Assembly: GCA_028715295.1 (NCBI GenBank)
Contig: JAQUSD010000006.1
Coordinates: 1 to 33,010 of the forward strand
DNA length: 33,010 nt
DNA from: Candidatus Nanoarchaeia archaeon
GTDB taxonomy: Archaea > Nanobdellota > Nanobdellia > JAQUSD01
Direction: 5' to 3'
Made by a program: the position numbers and the translations under genes
Part shown: one piece after another, positions 16,278 to 27,024 of the stretch
Layout: each line of letters opens with the position of its first letter
How positions within the stretch are numbered: the first letter of the stretch is position 1
The notes under the pieces: generated by a model
Seen by the model: only the letters and a program-made list of their open reading frames with translations
Database searches by the model: none
Told to the model about the DNA's origin: nothing

Positions 16278-17746
16278 CTAAATTAACTTTTTACGGTGGA
16301 GTTGACACAATAGGCGGGAATAAAATCCTTCTTGAAGATAAAGGAACTAAAATTTTTCTTGACTTTGGCATGAACTTCAAGGAACAGATGAATTATTTCA
16401 CCGAATTTATGCCTATGAGAAAGTGTGCATGCATATCTGATTTAATAGAACTCGGACTTCTCCCGGATATCAAAGGAATATACAGGCAGGACTACTGCAA
16501 ACATATGAATCTTGATTATAAAACACAAAATTCAATTGATGGATTATTAGTAAGCCATGCACATATTGACCACATTGGTTATATTCATTTCTTAAGAAAA
16601 GACATTCCTGTTTATGTAAGTCCTGAAAGCAAAGCAGTTATGGACTTATTTGAGAATACAGCACCAAGCGGTAGCTACCACGAGTATTCTGAAATGAAGC
16701 CCGGATTTAAACTAATAAAAAAAGTAAAAGGAGATGGATACAAAAGAGCAGATTCAAGAGACGGAACAGAATCAAGGGATATTAATGTTTTCTCTTATGA
16801 AAATCCGTTTAAAATTGGAAGCTTAACAATTACACCTTACAGAGTTGACCATTCCCTTCCCGGAGCAACAGGATATATTATTGAAACAAGCAGTGGAAAT
16901 CTTGTTTATACAGGAGATTTAAGATTTCACGGAAGGCACAGGTTCTGGAGTGATAATTTTGTTCATCATGCTTCAAAATCAGAGCCTGTTGCTGTGATTA
17001 CAGAAGGAACAAGAATTTCAAACACTGAAAAAAGAAGCGAATCATACGTTCAGAATGAAAGTTCAAAACTACTTAATGAAAAAAAAGGAATCGCAATAGC
17101 AAATTTTCCTATAAGGGATACTGACAGACTTCTTACTTTTTACAACACATCTGTTGACAATAACAGAATCCTTGTTATTGAAGCAAGACAAGCCATGCTT
17201 CTTGACCTGCTTGATTCAGTAGGCGTTGATGAACTTCCAAAATCAAATGACAAAAACATCAGGATTTTTATGCCTAAAAAATCCTGGGGCATAATTGGGA
17301 GATGTGAATTTCCAAAAGAAATCATAGCCCAGGACTACACCCAATCTACTGAAAAAGAGTATCTTGAAAGAAAAAACATAATAACAGCAGAAGAGATAAG
17401 ACAAAACCAGGAAAAATATCTTATGTTCATGAATTACTTCCAGCTTAACAACTTAATAGATATTAAGCCAAAAAAAGAAAGCATCCACATAAGAAGCATA
17501 TGTGAACCATTCAGCGATGAAATGGAACTTGATGAAAAAAGAGTGAGAAACTGGCTTGATAGATACGGACTTTCCCCTGCACACCAGATACATTCCTCAG
17601 GACATGCATCAGGAGATGATATAACTTCAATGATTAAGGAAATGAATCCAAAGATTCTTTACCCAATACACACTGAGAAACCAGAGGTTTTTGATTTTTT
17701 TAAGAAAAGAACAAAAGTAAAATACGGAACAGAATATCAGTTTTAA
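16274..17746 (+). CDS. RNase J-like metallo-beta-lactamase-fold ribonuclease/hydrolase
   Basis: VSHAHIDHIGYIHFL, VDHSLPGATGYII, YTGDLRFHG, SSGHASGDDITSMIKEMNPKILYPIHTEKPE. Confidence 0.88.
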   Translation: MTKLTFYGGVDTIGGNKILLEDKGTKIFLDFGMNFKEQMNYFTEFMPMRKCACISDLIELGLLPDIKGIYRQDYCKHMNLDYKTQNSIDGLLVSHAHIDHIGYIHFLRKDIPVYVSPESKAVMDLFENTAPSGSYHEYSEMKPGFKLIKKVKGDGYKRADSRDGTESRDINVFSYENPFKIGSLTITPYRVDHSLPGATGYIIETSSGNLVYTGDLRFHGRHRFWSDNFVHHASKSEPVAVITEGTRISNTEKRSESYVQNESSKLLNEKKGIAIANFPIRDTDRLLTFYNTSVDNNRILVIEARQAMLLDLLDSVGVDELPKSNDKNIRIFMPKKSWGIIGRCEFPKEIIAQDYTQSTEKEYLERKNIITAEEIRQNQEKYLMFMNYFQLNNLIDIKPKKESIHIRSICEPFSDEMELDEKRVRNWLDRYGLSPAHQIHSSGHASGDDITSMIKEMNPKILYPIHTEKPEVFDFFKKRTKVKYGTEYQF

Positions 17747-17791
17747 TCACCCTCAATTAATTATATAAATTTAGAATCATTAATCCTATGC

Positions 17792-17983
17792 ATGGCCAAA
17801 TCTGAAAACAGGCAAAAACAGAATGAAAACCCCGGGGGGTTGTTTATACCTGCAGGAGTTCTTCTTGGGCTTGGTTTTGGTTTTCTTTTTAACAACATTG
17901 CTGCAGGATTATTTATAGGGCTTGGCTCAGGATTTGTGGGGTTTGCAGTTTCTGAATTTGCTATGAAGAAAAAAAAGAAGTAA
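17792..17983 (+). CDS. Small Gly-rich membrane protein
   Basis: GVLLGLGFGFLFNNIAAGLFIGLGSGFVGFA helices; TATA box upstream (TTATATAAATTTAG). Confidence 0.6.
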   Translation: MAKSENRQKQNENPGGLFIPAGVLLGLGFGFLFNNIAAGLFIGLGSGFVGFAVSEFAMKKKKK

Positions 17984-17988
17984 TGGAT

Positions 17989-18342
17989 TTAATCCAATAT
18001 ATAACATGAAACTCTTTTTGATGAATAATCAAATGATTCAGTATTAAACTTAAAACTTATTGTTGTTTTTTCACCAGAATCCAAACTGATTATTTTTGAA
18101 TAAAACTGGTTGTTTAACTCATTGTCAAAAACAACAGCTTTTACTTCAAATGCATCCCTGTAATTTCCGGTATTTTCAACTGTGCAGAACACATAACCCC
18201 CGGGTTTTCCTGAAGCATAAACCTCGACAGAAGATTCTATTTTAAGCAAAGCCATGCCTGAGATGGTTGATGAACCCATTGCAAAAAGAAAACCAAACAT
18301 CATGGTAACCCCCAATGCTAAAAGAAAAGTCTCAGTTTTCAT
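17989..18342 (-). CDS. Secreted/anchored small protein with Ig-like beta domain
   Basis: N-terminal hydrophobic signal followed by a beta-rich region (VFCTVENTGNYRDAFEVKAVV). Confidence 0.55.
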   Translation of the reverse strand: MKTETFLLALGVTMMFGFLFAMGSSTISGMALLKIESSVEVYASGKPGGYVFCTVENTGNYRDAFEVKAVVFDNELNNQFYSKIISLDSGEKTTISFKFNTESFDYSSKRVSCYILD

Positions 18343-18378
18343 GAATTTAAAAAGAAATCACACTGTTTTAAAGATTTC

Positions 18379-19191
18379 TCAGTCTAATAGCCGTATGTTA
18401 ATAATATAATTGTCAAATTCAATGGAGTAAGTTTTTTCCGCATCTTCATATTTAAATACAACACCAAATTTTTTAATTCCAGTTCCATTTTCAACAAAAA
18501 CAGCCATGTCCGAAATTTTATCAATTAAAAATCCATTATCTATAAGCTCATTTTCAGAAAAAGCATTTTTAATGATGCTAATATACCTTAATTTTAGTTC
18601 CAAGTTTTTTATGTTGTTTTCATTCGCTTTTGAAGGATTAAGCTTATGTGCTTTTTTGAAATCACCCAGTGCTTTATTATATTTCCTCATTGCTAAATTA
18701 ACAAGCCCTCGCGCGGTGTATGGCTCGTGCATTTTAGGATTGTTTTTAATTGCGTTGCTTAGATAGAATTCAGACTCACCAAACTCACCAAGATTGAAAA
18801 GTATTTTACCAATGTTATAATTAGCAGCAAACCTCATTGAAAATATTCTATTATCCTGAACCACGACCTGTTCATGGCAAGAAAAAACCTTACTATAACA
18901 GTCAAGAGCATCATCAAGCTTATTGCAGTTCATCTTCGCAAGTCCTAAATTAAACCAGAATTCAGCCTGTTTAGGCTCTTTTTCAACTGCTTTTTCAAAT
19001 TCTGAAACAGCACCCTCAAAATCATTTAAAATATCCATTTTTATTATGCCCTTGTTGTTGTGTGCTATTGGATTTTCAGGGGAAAATTCAAGCAGCTCAT
19101 CCAGTTCTTTTAGAGCACCTTCAACATCACCCATTTTTGATTTTAATGAACTTCTCTCAAGATAAAAATTGATTTTGTCCACATTACTCAT
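18379..19191 (-). CDS. TPR-repeat protein
   Basis: Repeated TPR motifs: ALKELDELLEFSPENPIAHNNKGI, AVSEFEKAVEKEPKQAEFWFNLGLA, ALGDFKKAHKLNPSKA. Confidence 0.85.
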   Translation of the reverse strand: MSNVDKINFYLERSSLKSKMGDVEGALKELDELLEFSPENPIAHNNKGIIKMDILNDFEGAVSEFEKAVEKEPKQAEFWFNLGLAKMNCNKLDDALDCYSKVFSCHEQVVVQDNRIFSMRFAANYNIGKILFNLGEFGESEFYLSNAIKNNPKMHEPYTARGLVNLAMRKYNKALGDFKKAHKLNPSKANENNIKNLELKLRYISIIKNAFSENELIDNGFLIDKISDMAVFVENGTGIKKFGVVFKYEDAEKTYSIEFDNYIINIRLLD

Positions 19192-19243
19192 GTTTAATGC
19201 GTTTTTCTAAGGATTTATAAATCTTTTTCATAAATTTATATTC

Positions 19244-19678
19244 ATGGAAACTGGAAAGTTTACAATTCAAAGAGGGGAAGATGTCATATCCGGCTACGAC
19301 TCACCTTCTGTTTTTGAAGCAAGATGTGGGGGAGATTCGTGCACTTATCAGAGGAGGTTAGCTATTGACAGGAGTTTTTTATTCAGGGATTTTTATGAAG
19401 TTGTGAATTATTGTCTTCAGGATAATGAAATCTCAGACGTTCTTTTTGATGAACTGAACAACAATACACATGTTTTTGAAAAAACAAAAATGAGCATGCT
19501 CTGCTTCAGTCCGGAAAATGAGAAAGAAGGGCTTCTTTATTTAATGCTTCATGAAACTTCTCCATCAATGAATTCAATCATAGTCTCAAAGATAAATTTT
19601 AGTCAAGCATTTGGAGATATTGCTGTTGGTGAAGTTGATTATCTTATTGATAAATTCGCAGAATTTTTAGCAGTTTAA
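19244..19678 (+). CDS. Hypothetical protein
   Basis: Intact 144-aa ORF with upstream TATA-like element. Confidence 0.6.
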   Translation: METGKFTIQRGEDVISGYDSPSVFEARCGGDSCTYQRRLAIDRSFLFRDFYEVVNYCLQDNEISDVLFDELNNNTHVFEKTKMSMLCFSPENEKEGLLYLMLHETSPSMNSIIVSKINFSQAFGDIAVGEVDYLIDKFAEFLAV

Positions 19679-19715
19679 CAAATTTTATATAGGTGCAAAA
19701 ATAAATATAGAATTA

Positions 19716-21173
19716 ATGAGAAAAATCCTGCCCTTTTTTATATTAACTTCAGCAATTTTAGTTGCAGGATGCACATCGGAAAATATAAACTCAGTAATAA
19801 AAGCACTTCCTCAGGTTAAGGATTTTTTAAGTCAATATTCTGATGCTGATTTTTCAGTTGTTTACTGGAACGCTGAATATACACAAAACCACCTTTCAGA
19901 GATACTTGAATTATGTGGCAAGACAATTGATGTCAAAGATTACTACTATGCAGTTATTTCAGGAGAAAACACAAGCATGAAATTATGGGTTGACAAGGAT
20001 ACATATGATATAGCCTGTCTTATAAAGGAAACTTCAAAAGAAAATAATACGCTTTTGGAATGCATTGAATACTGCGAATCACAGCCCCATGTTCAGTGTG
20101 TTGGAAGTTGGAACATATCCGGAGCTTATCCTGACTGCATATGTGAGTATATCTGCGACACTGAAGAGCCTGAACCAGTTACAGATATTCCTATAATTGA
20201 AACCCCTGTGGGAAATACTACTTCTGCTCAAAATGAAGTTGAGTTTGAAGAATGGACAGACGGCTCAGTTTCATTAATGGTTCCTAAGGGATGGAGTACA
20301 ACAGCATACGGAGAATGTGCAACAAAATCTTTTGTGGTTTTTAATCCAAATAATACAATAAACCAAGTGTTCTATTTCTCAGAAGCAGGCCCAGTTTATA
20401 CAAGTCAGGAGCAGAAAGACTTTGACGAATACTATATGTCAATAGGCGGTTATCCTCTGTTTTACATTGATTCTCCTGTTGTTGTCCCTTTCACATCTGA
20501 AAATTTTCTCAATCATTTTAAAGAACTTGCAGAGGCTTATGTAATGAGCACGATAGCTCCGGGTGCACCAAAGATGGAGAACTTTGAAATAATCTCCTCT
20601 GAGAACAGTCCGTCAAAGATATTGAGCAATGCAGATGAAGCTAAAATTATAAGAGCTATATTTGAACAAGATGGAATTTATGGAGAAGGCTTGTTTTATA
20701 TTGAGATTTACAACTTTGAATATCCTAATCTTGGCTATGCTATGACTTTTATCGGTGTGACATATGAATTAGGCGGATTAAGAACGCACGAACCTATGTT
20801 AATGCAGGTTATATACAATTACACTATTAAAGACACATATGTTTCATCATGCCTTCATCAGCAGGCTCAGGCATTGTCCGGAGCGTTGAAAGCAGGACAG
20901 ACATTAAGTGAATCTTCTGATATTATCATGGATGCCTGGAACAGCAGAAATAGAGTTGATGATATCCTCTCTGAAAAGCGTTCAGATGCAGTTCTGGGTT
21001 ATGGCAGAGTGTACAACCCTGATACTGGGGAAGTTTACCAAGTTTCAACAGGATTCTATGACAATTATGACTTAAACAGAGAGTATTATAATCTCAATAA
21101 TCTGCAAGTTCTACCTGATAATGACTGGGATTTATGGACAACACCAACAATAAGCAGCGACGAAATCCATTAG
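19716..21173 (+). CDS. Lipoprotein, unknown function
   Basis: Signal peptide with lipobox AILVAGC; paired-Cys region (CIEYCESQPHVQCVGSW..CICEYIC). Confidence 0.75.
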   Translation: MRKILPFFILTSAILVAGCTSENINSVIKALPQVKDFLSQYSDADFSVVYWNAEYTQNHLSEILELCGKTIDVKDYYYAVISGENTSMKLWVDKDTYDIACLIKETSKENNTLLECIEYCESQPHVQCVGSWNISGAYPDCICEYICDTEEPEPVTDIPIIETPVGNTTSAQNEVEFEEWTDGSVSLMVPKGWSTTAYGECATKSFVVFNPNNTINQVFYFSEAGPVYTSQEQKDFDEYYMSIGGYPLFYIDSPVVVPFTSENFLNHFKELAEAYVMSTIAPGAPKMENFEIISSENSPSKILSNADEAKIIRAIFEQDGIYGEGLFYIEIYNFEYPNLGYAMTFIGVTYELGGLRTHEPMLMQVIYNYTIKDTYVSSCLHQQAQALSGALKAGQTLSESSDIIMDAWNSRNRVDDILSEKRSDAVLGYGRVYNPDTGEVYQVSTGFYDNYDLNREYYNLNNLQVLPDNDWDLWTTPTISSDEIH

Positions 21174-21211
21174 AAACTTATTAAAGCAGAGAAAATTTCT
21201 TTAATAGCATA

Positions 21212-22087
21212 ATGAAAGATGTTGTCTCAATAGGCACTGTTAATACAGACATATATGTTAATTCTGTATTTGAAAAAGAAACAGAAGAAAAAGAAGTGCC
21301 AATGCTTGTAACGGGTGGGGGTTCAGCAGCTAATTTCGCAGTCGGATGTGCACGTCTTGGGCTTAAGGCAGGTTTTCATGGAGTTATAGGAAAAGATGTT
21401 TTTGGAAATTTTCTTAAGGAGGATTTAGAAAAGGAAGGTGTTGATTCAAAAGGTTTAATGTTTTCAGAACAACCTTCAGGGAAGGTTGTTATTATAACTG
21501 AGAAAAGAAACAAGAATATGTTTGCTTTCAGAGGCGCAAATTTGGATTTAAAAAAATCAAATTTAAAGTCATCTTATGTGGGTGGTTTCAAGCACATACA
21601 TCTTGCAACAGTAAGTCTTGACATAGCAGAATATGTTGTTAAAAAATTTCATAAAACACATACAATCTCTGTTGATCCAGGAAGCACCTTATCTAGTTAT
21701 AAACTGGATAAACTAATTCCTGTTTTAAAATACACCGACGTTTTCTTTCCCAATAAGGAGCAGATACATAAAATAACAAATACAAATTATCAGAACGGTG
21801 CAAAGAAAATTAATGGAGTAGGTACAAAGATTGTTGCAGTTAAGCTTGGAAAAGAAGGCGCTTATTTAAGAACGGGCATGGAGGAGTTTCATACACCTAT
21901 TCATGATATCCCTGTTGTTGATACAACAGGTGCAGGAGACTCTTTTGCATCAGGTTTTATCTACTCTTATTTAAAAGAAAAGAATCTTGAAGATTGTATG
22001 AAAACAGGTATTAAAACATCAGCATACTGTGTTGCTGGATTAGGTGCAAGACATCTTCCAAGATTAAGTGATTTAAAAAAGATGTAA
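21212..22087 (+). CDS. PfkB-family (ribokinase-like) carbohydrate kinase
   Basis: GGGSAANFAVGCARLG, FPNKEQ, VVDTTGAGDSFASGFIY. Confidence 0.92.
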   Translation: MKDVVSIGTVNTDIYVNSVFEKETEEKEVPMLVTGGGSAANFAVGCARLGLKAGFHGVIGKDVFGNFLKEDLEKEGVDSKGLMFSEQPSGKVVIITEKRNKNMFAFRGANLDLKKSNLKSSYVGGFKHIHLATVSLDIAEYVVKKFHKTHTISVDPGSTLSSYKLDKLIPVLKYTDVFFPNKEQIHKITNTNYQNGAKKINGVGTKIVAVKLGKEGAYLRTGMEEFHTPIHDIPVVDTTGAGDSFASGFIYSYLKEKNLEDCMKTGIKTSAYCVAGLGARHLPRLSDLKKM

Positions 22088-22158
22088 ATAATAAGGTTTA
22101 TTTTCAAATCAACTAAATATTTAAATAAATTTAACTCCAATTAATTTGGGAGAAAAAA

Positions 22159-22830
22159 ATGAATGAAAAAAAGCGGGAATATCTGAAAGAGAACTACCAT
22201 AATGCTTTTGTCAATGCTTTTTATTGTTTAAGCAGTAATTTTGAAAAGGGTATTGATGCTAAAAAAAGCCTTCTTTATTTCATTGACTATATTGAAACTC
22301 TGGAAGATTTTTTTAAAGAAACACGCAATGTCAGTGAAGTTTCAGATGTTTTAGAATCTTTGAAAAAATTAAACAAAGAGGGATATTCAAAAGAAGAATA
22401 TTCTAAATTTGAGGATTTCCTGGGGAAGTTCAGAGGAACAGAACCTATTGAGGAACTTCTTGGTCCAGACCCAAAAATACCTTTGTATGCGGACAAGGAA
22501 CAAATAATGCTTGTTGAAGAAGTTGGTAAAAATTTCCACAGAGTTTTCAATCGGACTTTGATTATTCTAGATGATTATAAAAAAGGAAAAGAAAGAACAA
22601 TAGAAGATGAAAAACGATTGGAACATGTTATTAGTTTCTATATAGAATTAAGAAAAACCGCTGTATGGGATGAACACTTGTTTAGAGGTTCTGAGATAAA
22701 TGAACTTCTTGAAATTCTCAGTCATGTTAAAAATAACAAATATAATGAAGAAATTTTTGAAAGAAGCTGTAAGCTTATGAAAAGTTTGAGTGATTATGTT
22801 GATTACAATCTAAGACGTTATTTCGGTTAG
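22159..22830 (+). CDS. Hypothetical alpha-helical protein
   Basis: Intact 223-aa ORF with good codon structure. Confidence 0.6.
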   Translation: MNEKKREYLKENYHNAFVNAFYCLSSNFEKGIDAKKSLLYFIDYIETLEDFFKETRNVSEVSDVLESLKKLNKEGYSKEEYSKFEDFLGKFRGTEPIEELLGPDPKIPLYADKEQIMLVEEVGKNFHRVFNRTLIILDDYKKGKERTIEDEKRLEHVISFYIELRKTAVWDEHLFRGSEINELLEILSHVKNNKYNEEIFERSCKLMKSLSDYVDYNLRRYFG

Positions 22831-22868
22831 CAATAATTTTATAATGTAATAATTCAGTATTTATTGAT

Positions 22869-23165
22869 ATGGAAGAAGTCACAATACCCGTGATTGGTGG
22901 TTATCTTGTTTACTTTATATTTGGGTTTCTTGTTCTTGCAATTGTAGGTAAATTCAAAAGCATAAAAGAAAAATCAGGACTTAAGGAAAAAATTATTGCA
23001 GTTTTTGATGTTGTTGGTTGTGCTGTTCTTGTATTATTTTTGATACAATATTATAATTACTATGAGTTCGGGGTTGCAAATGATGCTCTCCTTTTTATAG
23101 CAGTCATTGCTTTTTTAGTTCCAAATCTTGAATCACTCATCCGTTTTAAAGGTTTTAAAAGATAA
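22869..23165 (+). CDS. Small membrane protein
   Basis: Three hydrophobic segments, 98 aa. Confidence 0.6.
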   Translation: MEEVTIPVIGGYLVYFIFGFLVLAIVGKFKSIKEKSGLKEKIIAVFDVVGCAVLVLFLIQYYNYYEFGVANDALLFIAVIAFLVPNLESLIRFKGFKR

Positions 23166-23178
23166 GGATGTTTTTATG

Positions 23179-23227
23179 TTGGTGTCAAACACCAAAATAT
23201 TTATAAGTGTTGGTATGATAACCAACA
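23179..23227. promoter_or_regulatory. Promoter with two operator palindromes flanking a TATA box
   Basis: TTGGTGT-CAA-ACACCAA (23179-23195), AATATTTATAAG (23196-23207), TGTTGGT-ATGATA-ACCAACA (23208-23227), ATG at 23232. Confidence 0.8.
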
Positions 23228-23231
23228 TACT

Positions 23232-23558
23232 ATGGATAAGATGTTTGAAAGGATGAGGAAACTTTTAGATGAAGAGACTATGTTTCTTGACCCTTTTCAG
23301 GACAACTTTTTTGAAGTATTCACCCAGAAAAGGATGGAGCTTTTAAGAGAAATAAGAACGCACCACCCTTCTTCAATAAGGGAGCTTGCAAAATTTGTTG
23401 ACAGAGACATTAAAAATGTGTTCACTGATTTGCAGATGCTTAACAGCTGCAAGATGATTGAATTTGTCAATGAAGGAAGGAGCAAAAAGCCTGTGCTTAA
23501 AACACAGACTGTTGTTTTTACATTCAAGAGAATACAACAAGGTGATAACAATGAGTAA
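23232..23558 (+). CDS. wHTH transcriptional regulator
   Basis: [47 protein letters not shown] winged-helix pattern. Confidence 0.85.
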   Translation: MDKMFERMRKLLDEETMFLDPFQDNFFEVFTQKRMELLREIRTHHPSSIRELAKFVDRDIKNVFTDLQMLNSCKMIEFVNEGRSKKPVLKTQTVVFTFKRIQQGDNNE

Positions 23559-25860
23559 TAAGAAAACTCCATTTGTACTTAAACTACAGGTTGCTGAAGC
23601 AGTTCAGGACGATGTAGGAAACGGTGTTGTCAGACTGGACGGCGACACTATGAAAAAACTAGGTGTTTCTCCTGGCAGTGTTCTTGCAATAAAAGGAGAA
23701 AAAGAAACTGTTGCAATAGTTGCAAGAGGATATCCTGCAGATATTGGATTAAATCTCATCAGAATGGATGGGGATTTAAGAAGAAATGCAAAAACAAGCA
23801 TAGGCGAAGTAGTTGAAGTATACATACCTGAATACCAGATGGCTAAAAAAATTACAATCGCACCTGTTCCTCATGAAGGATATCAGGTTAAGATAATGGG
23901 AAGCACAGATTCTTTTAAAGCAAGTCTTTTAGGCAGAGCTGTGCTTAAAGGAGACATTATAAGTCTTGGAGGCACAAGAAGCAGAAAGAGAACATTCACA
24001 GGCTCACCTTTTGAAGATGATATATTCAGCATGATAAGTGAAAGCTTTATGAAAGACATGTTCGCTCCAATGGGGGCATCAAGAATTAAATGGATGATTA
24101 CTTCCACCAATCCCTCCGGCCCTGTTTTAATTACAAATGATACGGAGGTTATTGTTTCAACAGAAGCTGTTGAAATAAATGAAAGAAAAGTTCCTGCAGT
24201 TACTTATGAAGATGTTGGCGGACTTGACATAGCAATTGAGAAATTAAGGGAAATGGTTGAACTTCCGCTCAAGCATCCTGAACTTTTTGAAAGACTTGGA
24301 GTTGAACCCCCAAAAGGAGTTCTTCTTTATGGGCCTCCAGGATGCGGAAAAACCATGCTTGCAAAAGCAGTTGCTAATGAATCAGAAGCTTTTTTCATTT
24401 CAGTAGGCGGACCAGAAATAATGTCAAAGTGGTATGGTGAAAGCGAGAAAAAAATAAGAGAAATATTTGCAAAAGCAGAAAAAAATGCACCAGCAATAAT
24501 TTTCATTGATGAAATAGATGCAATTGCACCAAAAAGAGAAGATGTTCAGGGAGAAGTTGAAAGAAGGGTTGTTGCACAGATACTCAGCTTGATGGACGGA
24601 CTTTCATCAAGAGGAAATGTTATTGTTATTGGAGCAACAAACCGCCATAATGCGCTTGACCCTGCATTGAGGCGTCCCGGAAGATTTGACAGAGAGGTTG
24701 AGATTGGTGTCCCTGACAGAAAAGGAAGAAAAGAAATTCTGGCAATCCACACAAGACATATGCCTATTGAAGAAGATGTAAATCTTGATAAGATTTCAGA
24801 AACAACATACGGTTATGTGGGTGCGGACTTGTCGTCTCTTGTAAAAGAAGCAGCAATGTTTGCTCTTAAAAGATTTCAGAAAGAAATCAATATGACAGAT
24901 GACCAGAAAATTACAAATGAACAGCTCCAGAAAATTAAAGTTACAAAAGAAGATTTTGAACAGGCTTTCAAATTAGTGCGTCCAAGTGTTATGAGGGAAA
25001 TATTCCTTGAAGTTCCGAAAGTGCATTGGGAAGATATCGGTGGACTTAAAGATACAAAAGAAAAATTGATTGAAAGCGTTGAGTGGCCTCTTAAAAGTCC
25101 TGATTCGTTCCGCAGACTTGGGATAGAACCTGCAAAAGGAATTCTACTTTATGGGCCTCCTGGATGCGGAAAAACCATGCTCGCAAAAGCAATAGCTACA
25201 GAAAGTAAAGCAAATTTCATTTCAATAAAAGCATCAGAAATCATGTCAAAGTGGGTTGGAGAAAGCGAGAAAGCAATAAGGGAAATTTTCAGAAAAGCAA
25301 GACAGGCATCTCCTTCAATAATCTTCTTTGATGAGATAGATGCTATTGCCCCAAAAAGAGGGAGAAACTATGGAAGCGATGTCACTGAAAAAGTTGTAAA
25401 CCAGATACTCACTGAGATGGACGGGCTTGAAGCTCTTGGAGATGTTGTTGTTATTGGAGCAACAAACCGTCCGGACATAGTTGATTCAGCTCTTCTTCGT
25501 CCAGGAAGGCTTGACAGAATGATACTTGTTGAACCTCCTGAAGAAGAATCAAGAATCAAAATATTTGAAGTGCACACAAAAGGCATGCCTCTTGAAAAAG
25601 ATGTGAATCTGAAAAAGCTTGCTGAAAAAACAGCGGGATACAGCGGGGCAGATATAAAGTCCGTGTGCAGGGAAGCTGCTCTTTTTGCACTTAGGGAGAA
25701 ACAGGATGCTAAAATAGTTTCAATGAAGAACTTTACAAAAGCTCTTGAAAAGATAAAACCAAGTCTTGACAAGGATGAAATAGAAACATATAAGAAAATG
25801 GAAGAGGATATGAATAAGAGAGGGCAGATAGAAAAAGAAAAACTCTCTTATATGAACTAA
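23551..25860 (+). CDS. cdc48: Cdc48/VAT-like AAA+ ATPase with two AAA domains
   Basis: N-domain plus two copies of [16 protein letters not shown](I/F)[10 protein letters not shown] and GATNR. Start ATG at 23551 ([17 protein letters not shown]) is preferred over the track start. Confidence 0.95.
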   Translation: MSNKKTPFVLKLQVAEAVQDDVGNGVVRLDGDTMKKLGVSPGSVLAIKGEKETVAIVARGYPADIGLNLIRMDGDLRRNAKTSIGEVVEVYIPEYQMAKKITIAPVPHEGYQVKIMGSTDSFKASLLGRAVLKGDIISLGGTRSRKRTFTGSPFEDDIFSMISESFMKDMFAPMGASRIKWMITSTNPSGPVLITNDTEVIVSTEAVEINERKVPAVTYEDVGGLDIAIEKLREMVELPLKHPELFERLGVEPPKGVLLYGPPGCGKTMLAKAVANESEAFFISVGGPEIMSKWYGESEKKIREIFAKAEKNAPAIIFIDEIDAIAPKREDVQGEVERRVVAQILSLMDGLSSRGNVIVIGATNRHNALDPALRRPGRFDREVEIGVPDRKGRKEILAIHTRHMPIEEDVNLDKISETTYGYVGADLSSLVKEAAMFALKRFQKEINMTDDQKITNEQLQKIKVTKEDFEQAFKLVRPSVMREIFLEVPKVHWEDIGGLKDTKEKLIESVEWPLKSPDSFRRLGIEPAKGILLYGPPGCGKTMLAKAIATESKANFISIKASEIMSKWVGESEKAIREIFRKARQASPSIIFFDEIDAIAPKRGRNYGSDVTEKVVNQILTEMDGLEALGDVVVIGATNRPDIVDSALLRPGRLDRMILVEPPEEESRIKIFEVHTKGMPLEKDVNLKKLAEKTAGYSGADIKSVCREAALFALREKQDAKIVSMKNFTKALEKIKPSLDKDEIETYKKMEEDMNKRGQIEKEKLSYMN

Positions 25861-25861
25861 A

Positions 25862-26290
25862 ATGAAAAAACTTAACTTAAAAAAAATTGACAGAAAAAAA
25901 GCTATCTATCTGGCTTTGGCAGGCGTGGTTTTTGTTTTGTTTATCTACATACTGAATCCTTCGCTTACTGGCTTAAGCGTAGCGCACAGTGATTTTATAA
26001 AAGTAGAAAATTCTGTTTCATGTGCGGGAAGCAGAATAAAACTTCAGTATGTCTATTTGGACAATTGTTATCCTTGCAAAGAACAAAAGCCAATAATTGA
26101 AGCAATAGCAGAAAAGTATAGAGATGCTGTTGTTGTTGAATATATTGATTACAACAATGCTGTTTCAAGACCTTTAGTCAATAAATATGCAGTTAGTGCA
26201 ACCCCAACAATGGTTTTTAACTGCCAGTATAAAGTTGTAGGTTACCGCAGTATGGGCCAGCTTGAAGAAATGATAGCATCACTGCGTTAA
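25862..26290 (+). CDS. Membrane-anchored thioredoxin-fold protein
   Basis: N-terminal TM, LDNCYPCKEQKPIIEAIAEKY CxxC and cis-Pro-like SATPTMVFN. Confidence 0.8.
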   Translation: MKKLNLKKIDRKKAIYLALAGVVFVLFIYILNPSLTGLSVAHSDFIKVENSVSCAGSRIKLQYVYLDNCYPCKEQKPIIEAIAEKYRDAVVVEYIDYNNAVSRPLVNKYAVSATPTMVFNCQYKVVGYRSMGQLEEMIASLR

Positions 26291-27024
26291 TGCTTAAGGC
26301 GGGTGGAAAATTGGAACATGATGAATTTATTGGAATGATACTCTCAGGAGACGCTGTTACTTGGGAGAGAATGATTTATGAAATTATAGAACAGGAAAAA
26401 ATGAATCCCTGGGATATTGATGTTTCTAAATTGTCGCTTGAGTTTTCTGGAAAAATAAAAGAACTTCAAAAGCTTGATTTCAGGCTTTCTGGAAAAGTAA
26501 TTCTTGCAGCAGCGCTTCTTCTTAAAATGAAATCTGATAAAGTCGAGCTTGACGAAATTTTAGGCAGGAAAAAGAGGGAGGTTTCTGAAAAGCAGGATGA
26601 AGTTTTTGAGTTTGATTTTAACCAGTTCACTCTTGAGCCAAATGTTCCATTCCCGAGAGACAGAAGAGTAACTCTCCCTGAACTTATGGACGCTCTTAAA
26701 AAAGCAATAGAGGTAAATACAAGAAGGGAAATAAGACACCCAATTATAACTGGAAAAGAAGAGCTTGAAGTAAAAAAATCAAAATATAATATTAAAGACA
26801 AAATGATAGAAGTTTTTAACAGAATAAAAGATTTTTTTAAGAAGTTCAAAAGAAATGAACTTCTTTTTGAGGAGATTCTTCCGAGCAAAAAAAGAGAGGA
26901 TGTTGTCTGGACTTTTATGCCTTTGATGTTTCTTGCAAATAACGGAAAAGTTAATCTTAAGCAGGAAGAGCTTTTCGGTCCTTTATATGTGGAGGTAAAT
27001 GAAGAAGATGAAAGACATGATTGA
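26290..27024 (+). CDS. scpA: Segregation and condensation protein A
   Basis: AVTWERMIYEIIEQEKMNPWDIDVSKLSLEF..LDFRLSGKVILAAALLLKMKSDKV. Confidence 0.9.
   Translation: MLKAGGKLEHDEFIGMILSGDAVTWERMIYEIIEQEKMNPWDIDVSKLSLEFSGKIKELQKLDFRLSGKVILAAALLLKMKSDKVELDEILGRKKREVSEKQDEVFEFDFNQFTLEPNVPFPRDRRVTLPELMDALKKAIEVNTRREIRHPIITGKEELEVKKSKYNIKDKMIEVFNRIKDFFKKFKRNELLFEEILPSKKREDVVWTFMPLMFLANNGKVNLKQEELFGPLYVEVNEEDERHD

Noticed and set aside
23458-23550. N-terminal extension of the cdc48 ORF ([19 protein letters not shown]...)
   Set aside because: It overlaps the wHTH coding region in another frame; ATG at 23551 gives a normal Cdc48 N-terminus.
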